Part shown: positions 58,363-64,000 of the stretch, piece after piece | How positions within the stretch are numbered: the stretch's first letter is position 1 | How the letters are laid out: each line of letters opens with the position of its first letter | Origin: Adiantum capillus-veneris | Taxonomy: Eukaryota; Streptophyta; Polypodiopsida; Polypodiales; Pteridaceae | Direction: 5' to 3' | DNA: 64,000 nucleotides | NCBI GenBank assembly: GCA_014529385.2 | Contig: CM043944.1 | Location: 81,522,384-81,586,383, forward strand | Position numbers and translations under genes: made by a program | The notes under the pieces: generated by a model | Told to the model about the DNA's origin: nothing | The model's input: the letters and a program-made list of their open reading frames with translations, nothing else | The model's database searches: none

Positions 58363-58846
58363 TGTAAGGTTTTCAGTTTTTGAAACCTTAAAGATTTTAT
58401 AAAGCTTAATCAAATTGATACGATTATTGAAAAATAACTGTAGAATTGTCCGATCGTGGCAAATATTGGTACTTTTGGAACCCTAATCATGACTTTACTA
58501 TGGTTAGAAATTTTTAGAACCGAATTCCGATAAAAACTGACATAGTTATGGCCCCTCAAAGTTTATACTGTTGATTAAATTAAGTAAATAAATTGTAAGG
58601 TTTTGGTAATCATTGCTGTAAAATACTTTTATCATAAAATTCCTAGATATTTACAAATATTCTCAGAATTAATCATGAAAAGGGTCAAAAAATATAGCAG
58701 GGTCGATTTGGTGCATCTGGGGGTTGTGTGGAGAAGTAATAAACTTGCCTAGGCCTAATTTAGCATTAGGTGGAGCTAGGGGGAAGCTGGGGGACTGCCT
58801 TGAAGTGCAAGGGGCTGCCAGAAACAGCCTATGAGCCCTAAAAAGC

Positions 58847-58856
58847 TATAAAAAGG
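58847..58856 (+). promoter_or_regulatory. TATA box of the long LTR
   Basis: TATAAAAAGG, with transcription likely to start about 30 bases on, near CACAATTGAGGATAG. The 5' LTR has TAGAAAAAGG at the same place. Confidence 0.6.
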
Positions 58857-59339
58857 TCCCCCTTTCACAATTGAGGATAGACTCAGAGTCCTGGCTATTT
58901 CTGTCTCACATAGAGAGAAACTCTACCTAAAATCCACTAGAGAGCGAACCTCTAGCTGATTATCCACAATAATTAGCATAATCCCTTTGTAATTAGCAAA
59001 ATTATGCTAATTTATCTATATTTCTTAATTAATCTAATTAATTAATAAAATTAAACTTATTTACACTCTAAATTACTCTCTTAATTTCTAATATTTTGTT
59101 GATTACTTAGATTAAGATTAGGGATATTAATCTAATTATTTATTTAGCCATATTAGGAATGAAATTAATCTTTTTGATCTTAAATTAAGAATAATTATAC
59201 TAATTAAACTTAGATTAATATAAGATAATTATTAAAGCTAGATTAGACTATTAAAAAGCTTAAAAAAATTATCTCTTAATTTTTTGATTGGTATCTATAA
59301 TTAATTAGGTAAACATTAGTATTCTTAATCAAAAAACTA

Positions 59340-60370
59340 ATGGTAAACCTACTTAATTAGCTTAAATATTTTTAAGTTAATTATCACAATTAGGAAACAC
59401 TGTTAAGAAGTAGAGAAATTAGGCCATGTATAGATAATTAATTAGGCTAAAATTGTTTGCTTTTAAGCAAAAATGAAAGAGGGAAATTAGCTAAAATACT
59501 TAGATAAATATATAATAATTGTCAGAGTTAGAAAACACTATTAGGAAGCTAGGATAGTTAGCTCATGCAAAAAAGTTAGTTTAGCTAATTAATTAGGCTA
59601 GAATTATATGTTTTAAGTATAAATTAAAGGGAGATATTCGCTAAATGACTTAGATAATTAAAAAATAATTATCAAAGCTAAAAAAGATTGTTAAAAATCT
59701 ACGATAATTAGGTCATATATAGAAAATTAATCTAGCTAAAAAATTAGGTTCAAATTGTCCATACTAAAGCATAAATTGAAGGGGTTAATTAGTTAAAGTA
59801 CTTAGATAATTATATAGTAATTATTTGAAATGCTAGGATAATTAGGCCATGCATAAAAAATTAATTTAGCTGTTTATTTGTGTAAGTTGTCTGTTTTGAA
59901 GTATAAATCAAAGAGAGAAATTAGCTAAATTACTTAGATAATTATACAATAATTACCAAAGGTTAAAAATATATATTAAAAAGTTGAGATAATTATCTTA
60001 AGTATAGATAATTAGTTTAGCTACTTATCTTAGTTAATATTATTTGATTTTGACTATAATTTGAGAAGGGAAATTAGCTAGTTAATCTATATAAGTACAA
60101 AGTAATTACAAGAGATGGAAAACAACATTAGAAAGTTGAGATAATTATCTTAAGTATAGATAATTAGTTTAGCTAATTATCTTAGCTAATATTATCTAAT
60201 TTTGACTAGAAATTGAGAAGAGAAATTAGCTAATTAATTTATATAATTATTTAGTAATTATCAAAGATGGAAAATAAAATTAAGAAGTCGGGATAATTAT
60301 CTTAAGTACAAATAATTAGCTTAGCTAATTACTTTAGCTAATATTATGTGATTTTAACTATAAATGAAAT
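59340..60370. repeat. ~150-bp diverged tandem array inside the 3' LTR
   Basis: Same unit as 54,170-55,950 but about 7 copies. The lost units account for nearly the whole length difference between the two LTRs. Confidence 0.8.
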
Positions 60371-60733
60371 GGGAGAATTGATAAAACAAATTAGAAGTTA
60401 GCAAGATAATTATCAGGGCTATAATACATCAAAATACACCTAGGATAAATATCCACAAGCAGATAAGTAATTCATAGATTACTAAACCCAAATTAGGGTA
60501 TTTTTGAAGAGAAATTAAATAGGTAAACTAGTGAAATAGCTTCGATAATTATAGGATAATTATGGGAGCACAATAATACTACTAGGAAGTTAAGAAAAAA
60601 ATTATCTCACCCAGATATTTATCGAAGATATTTACTTAGTCCAAAAATTCTCTATTTTTAGGTAAAAGAAATAAGAGAGATTATTTCATTAATTCTCTAA
60701 TCGGTGAGCTATCCTTTTTATAAGACTATCACT

Positions 60734-60859
60734 ATGGTTCCGAAGAGGACCCGCAGAAATTCTCAATCCGATAAGGACGATGCATCTCACAAGAGGACTA
60801 GGGCGTCCCACGACCATGAGACTGGGCGTACTAGTAGGCCTACGGAAGAGAGTCTTTAG
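60734..60859 (+). CDS. Short basic ORF inside the LTR, candidate first coding exon
   Basis: 41 residues from ATG at 60,734: MVPKRTRRNSQSDKDDASHK, then RTRASHDHETGRTSRPTEES to a TAG; past the TAG the frame stays open through QQHMADQSQ, where CCCAG/GTGGAT is a possible donor. The 5' LTR copy (ATG 56,304) starts MDSKRTREN and stops early. The K-R-x-x-R basic start resembles the in-LTR ORF of the host chromovirus and could be a nuclear localisation signal at the N-terminus of Gag. Confidence 0.4.
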   Translation: MVPKRTRRNSQSDKDDASHKRTRASHDHETGRTSRPTEESL

Positions 60860-62044
60860 GCGCCACCGCAGCAGCACATGGCTGATCAGTCCCAGGTGGA
60901 TTTTTTTAAATTCAATTAAGTCTTTAAATAGTTTAAGTTCTTTTATATGTCAACATTGCATACGTAAGGGATGAGTAAGAATCAGAAAATAAATAATTGT
61001 CCGAAAAATGAAAGGTAACTTCCAAGAAACCAACGTGCATTGTGTGTATATTAGGAATGAATTGTTTGGGTTAAAACTGGTTGAATTAAGAAAGATATGT
61101 TTGATCATCCTTAAGACAGCTTGTCTCAAGAGACCTCCAACTCCTAGGTATGTTTTGATGAATAATATTGCCTTTCCAACCACAGATAAGTCGGTTACCC
61201 CCATGAACGATGAGTTTCTACTTTGTGTCATGTCTTGATGTTTCTACATAAGTTAGGATACCATTTTTATCCTAGGGGAGCAGTCCAGTTGTATGGGCAA
61301 CTGATTTGGTGTATGGGCACCCCGAACTTTAGGTGGGGGTTTATCCACCCCAGATTGTGAACAAGGAATGGGTGTCGTTTTTCACACTTAGGTGATATTG
61401 AGACAAGAAGAGTACTGGTCATGGTTATTATGGTCAATGTTTTTGAATTGACGGTACCTTGTCTTAAGTATAAAGATGTTTGTTTGCTAAAAGAATTCTT
61501 TTTAATGCTCTCTTTAATACTTGATTGAAGGATTTATTGTGACGGAAAGTTAAAAGAAACCATTATTTTAAATGTTAAAACAATGTCATAGTAATTAGAA
61601 AACAAAAGAATCGTGTGTGAGTGTGGGGTGGTAAGTGGGGATTGACTAATGTTGTCAATCATGGACGGGTGGACTGGATTAGTAAGGTATCTATCCACCC
61701 CTGCGCACTAAATTTTTTTAGAAAACTTCTTCATTTGGAAGAGGAGTCCACCAACGGCTGTGCCCTCACATATGTTAGGGGGAAAAAAGTATTGGTTGAG
61801 GATACCTTAGCCCAAATTGTGGAAGTTATAGGGCCAAAAGACTTTTGGGACTTTTAATATGTTGTTCTATTTACACTACAAGATGGGACTAGGTCTTCTT
61901 CTAGGGCTATAGGACCAAGCCATTGTCAATGGTAAAGGTCTTTTCCTTGGATTTTCTTGTTTAAAGACTCTGACTTTTATTAGGCCCAGAGACATGTCAA
62001 GGACCCCATCCCGATCTTGGTATCGACGCGTTGGGGACCTCTTA

Positions 62045-62049
62045 ATTTG
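62045..62049. repeat. Target-site duplication, right copy (ATTTG)
   Basis: Identical to 53,242-53,246. After it the interrupted LTR resumes with TTATAACATAG. Confidence 0.9.
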
Positions 62050-63242
62050 TTATAACATAGACATGAAATCCCATTGACATATGTAGAATCCATAAACAAC
62101 GTCTTTTTTCCCACATTTAAGAGGCACGACCTCTATTCATAAACCCTGAATATGATATGAGACATAGTCTAAACTAACTAGTAATCTTGTGAAGAGTACG
62201 TGACTAATTGGGTCTACCCGTCCTTAGACATAGATATGTTAGGATACTAATCTCTCACTTTCCACACCGCACTCACCTGTTCTTCTTCTTTTTTAATTAC
62301 TACCACGTTGTTTTACATATACAAATAATGTTCTTTTATTAATTTCAGTCACAAGTTCTTTCATCCAGCCTTTCAAACAATTCTTTTTCAAACATGGTCT
62401 AATGAAGACATTCCTATAATTCAACAAAAATGAATTTTTTAATTATGCTTAAAAGTTTGTTGCTACCCGTGGACTTTCTCTGTCTAACCAACAGAGCCTT
62501 TACAAAGGATTAACTTATTCGCTAACCGCAAAACACGCAAACTTCCCTAGTGGCTAACGGCAAGGGAGCATCTCCCTAACCACAAGGTATCCTGCTAATC
62601 GCAAGAGACAAAAAGAGAGCTGATAACCTTAGCTTATTCTTCGCTAACCGCAAGTTCCATCTAGAAATAAGATATTCTTTCAACAATTGTTCTCTTTAAG
62701 CGATTTCTCAAACATGATTAACAGTCTTCTAATATCTACAGAGACAATTTATCAAACAATAACCATAAATCAAACAATTCTTTCACTACTCTATGAATAT
62801 GCTTGTTTCTTGTGATATAATCATGTTTCTTGGATAGTTAAGGGAACTCCTAGACTTGACTTACCAGTCATCATGTATAATGATGCACAATTATAAATTC
62901 ATCTTATCGGATTTGCAACACGTTCAAATATCTCTCGTGGTTGAGGTTGGATGGCTTCGACTTCTTCTGCAGTAAGGCGATACCTCCACTTGAGCTACGT
63001 TTGGAGTAGTTGATGCCTTCCTTTGCACCTTTCTTGGGGATGGAGTGATAGGAGAATCCTTCGAGCTTCGAGTCACTCGCTTCAGGGCCATCGTATTGCA
63101 AAAGAGAAACAAGAGAAAGAGAACTCAAGAACTTGAGGGGCAACACGACGGCGATAGAGAAAGAGTTGGCGTTGGAGTTGGAGTTGGAGTTGGAGTTGGA
63201 GTTGGAGAAGATTGAGGGTAAGAGCTTGAGCAAGAGAGGTTA
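62050..63242 (-). mobile_element. 5' LTR of the minus-strand chromovirus, outer part, truncated
   Basis: Continues the match to the 3' LTR from 46,767: AATCC(C/T)(G/A)(T/A)TGACATATGTAGAATC, TAGTCTAAACTAACTAGTAA, the CTAACCGCAA repeats, and the MAPKR-like ORF (ATG 63,091). A GGAGTT hexamer is expanded to five copies near 63,176-63,206. Homology ends at about 63,242, so roughly 500 bases of U3 are missing. Confidence 0.88.
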
Positions 63243-63303
63243 ACACTAGGTTGGTAACCTAACAGGACATAAAAGTGTCCTTTCAGGGTTTTGAAAAAAC
63301 CCT
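63237..63303. repeat. Three consecutive short hairpins at the LTR truncation point
   Basis: AGGTTA...TAACCT (63,237-63,260), AGGACATAAAAGTGTCCT (63,264-63,281) and AGGGTTTTGAAAAAACCCT (63,285-63,303) follow one another exactly where the LTR match ends. The middle one shares the GGACA/TGTCC core with both ends of the 49.9-51.1 kb insertion. Confidence 0.7.
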
Positions 63304-64000
63304 CCAAAACCATAGTAGATCCACTCATTTTGTAAAATCCTTTCATGAGGTTATAGTTCAAGGCCTACTACACATGGAAAAAATAAGAAACTTGTAAAAT
63401 TTCTCATCTTTTAGTCACACCAAGTCTCCAAAGTTGATGGACCAGTACATTTTCATCAAAACAGTCATTTCTTACGTTTTGTTGCATAAAAATAAGATTA
63501 GGGATTTTTGTAGGACTTGAGATAAATTCCCTAGTTAACTTCAATGGGTTGGTGATCACAACATATGATTGCTTCTCACTCTCTATTTTTTGTTTTGCCA
63601 AAATAAATAGGTACAAAAAAGTTGAATTTTCACCATTCTGCAAACCTATCATCAAAGTTTCTATAGCCACGCTCAATACAAATAATTTATGCATGTTTTC
63701 TTAGTTCCCTATTGTCTTTTGGGTTCATAAGGAGCCATGGAGCATGTCAAAAGAATAATACATCTCTTACCAAGGGGAATCTTGGGGACAAAGACGAAGT
63801 GCTAAATACAGCAAACATGAAAAAACTGGGTTCAACATTATGAGTTGTAGAATCCCATAGAAACTATTCAATATCTAGCCAAATTTGATCCTTATGACTA
63901 GATATGGTTACTACCTACAAAATGCATGTAGTTGTCACAAGAAACTAACAATATTGAAAAAGCTATACTTGATATACTAGAATGTTTCGTTTTCTTCTAT
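63304..64000. other. Unassigned; one minus-strand ORF
   Basis: The minus-strand frame 63,404-63,694 (96 residues; LFILAKQKIESEKQSYVVI, VLVHQLWRLGVTKR) is protein-like but unrecognised and may be a fragment of a larger gene or element. The final 300 bases hold nothing I can name. Confidence 0.25.

Larger units (their letters stand above)
53247..62044 (+). mobile_element. Nested long-LTR retroelement with a tiny internal region
   Basis: Two direct LTRs of 4,376 and 3,682 bp bracket only 740 bp. The LTRs make up about 92 % of the element. The internal part has a decayed primer-binding site, a chromodomain fragment and a polypurine tract, but no gag, protease, RT or full integrase. It is flanked by ATTTG target duplications. 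It resembles LARD-type non-autonomous elements in LTR length but has a much shorter core, and it must have moved with proteins supplied by a chromovirus relative, or lost its core after insertion. Confidence 0.88.
58363..62044 (+). mobile_element. 3' LTR of the nested element (3,682 bp)
   Basis: Starts TGTAAGG and ends ACCTCTTA (CA changed to TA). It aligns with the 5' LTR end to end except for a shorter tandem array and an extra ~50-base GC-richer piece near 58,750-58,800. A TATA box, TATAAAAAGG, is intact at 58,847. Confidence 0.88.
46555..63242 (-). mobile_element. Ty3/gypsy chromovirus, minus strand, split by a nested element
   Basis: The 3' LTR is at 46,555-48,497, the body at 48,498-53,020, the primer-binding site at 53,021-53,031. 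The 5' LTR starts at 53,034, is interrupted at 53,246 and resumes at 62,050 to about 63,242. The missing far end of the 5' LTR (the equivalent of 47,990-48,497) is lost. The body has lost protease, RT and RNase H and has gained an inverted duplication and a 1.2 kb insertion in integrase. Confidence 0.88.

Noticed and set aside
54170-60370. CRISPR-like array in the tandem-repeat LTR region
   Set aside because: Units are contiguous, diverged and ~150 bp with no unique spacers, in a plant nuclear context.

Overview
This window is nuclear DNA from a land plant. The evidence is plant-type Ty1/copia and Ty3/gypsy polyproteins, a CACTA (En/Spm) transposase, plant tRNA-iMet primer-binding sites, GT-AG introns and long GA/CT microsatellites. 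No bacterial gene, rRNA, tRNA or CRISPR array was seen. The sequence is AT-rich, with extreme AT stretches inside one set of LTRs. The lineage cannot be named from the sequence alone. Almost all of the window is a nest of decayed transposable elements; no intact host gene of known function is visible.

Layout, left to right. At 1-356 is the 3' end of a gene with an 81-base intron and a SAM-methyltransferase-like glycine loop. At 0.6-3.2 kb are tandem repeats, a small unknown minus-strand ORF and microsatellites. At 3.4-11.05 kb is a minus-strand chimera: gypsy LTR, primer-binding site and gag fused in mid-gag to a copia gag-PR-INT-RT-RNaseH body. At 11.05-14.2 kb is a reduced retroelement: an odd gag-like ORF with repeated W-x-P-K motifs, then a polypurine tract and an LTR that opens with a 20-bp palindrome. 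At 14.2-20.4 kb are microsatellites, a gypsy integrase remnant and unrecognised sequence. At 20.4-23.5 kb is a plus-strand copia remnant, and at 23.6-28.6 kb a plus-strand gypsy remnant of the same family as the 9 kb gag. At 28.6-34.3 kb is a promoter-bearing repeat, a hydrophobic short exon and an unrecognised multi-exon gene or pseudogene with a solo LTR in an intron. At 34.4-39.7 kb is a plus-strand chromodomain gypsy element. At 40.4-46.5 kb is a degenerate CACTA transposase bracketed by inverted copies of a repeat that also occurs at 29.5 kb. At 46.55-63.24 kb is a minus-strand chromovirus whose upstream LTR is split by a second element (53,247-62,044). That second element has 4.4 and 3.7 kb LTRs, a 0.74 kb internal region and a perfect ATTTG target-site duplication.

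The elements record insertion order. The long-LTR element entered the 5' LTR of the minus-strand chromovirus, which itself carries an internal deletion, an inverted duplication and a 1.2 kb insertion inside its integrase. Nothing here works as a modern pathway; the value is structural: chimeras, short coding exons inside LTRs, unusual LTR architecture and one unrecognised gene.

Limits: every family assignment was made by eye from translated motifs. LTR edges and splice sites are inferred unless a duplication or a paired copy fixes them.
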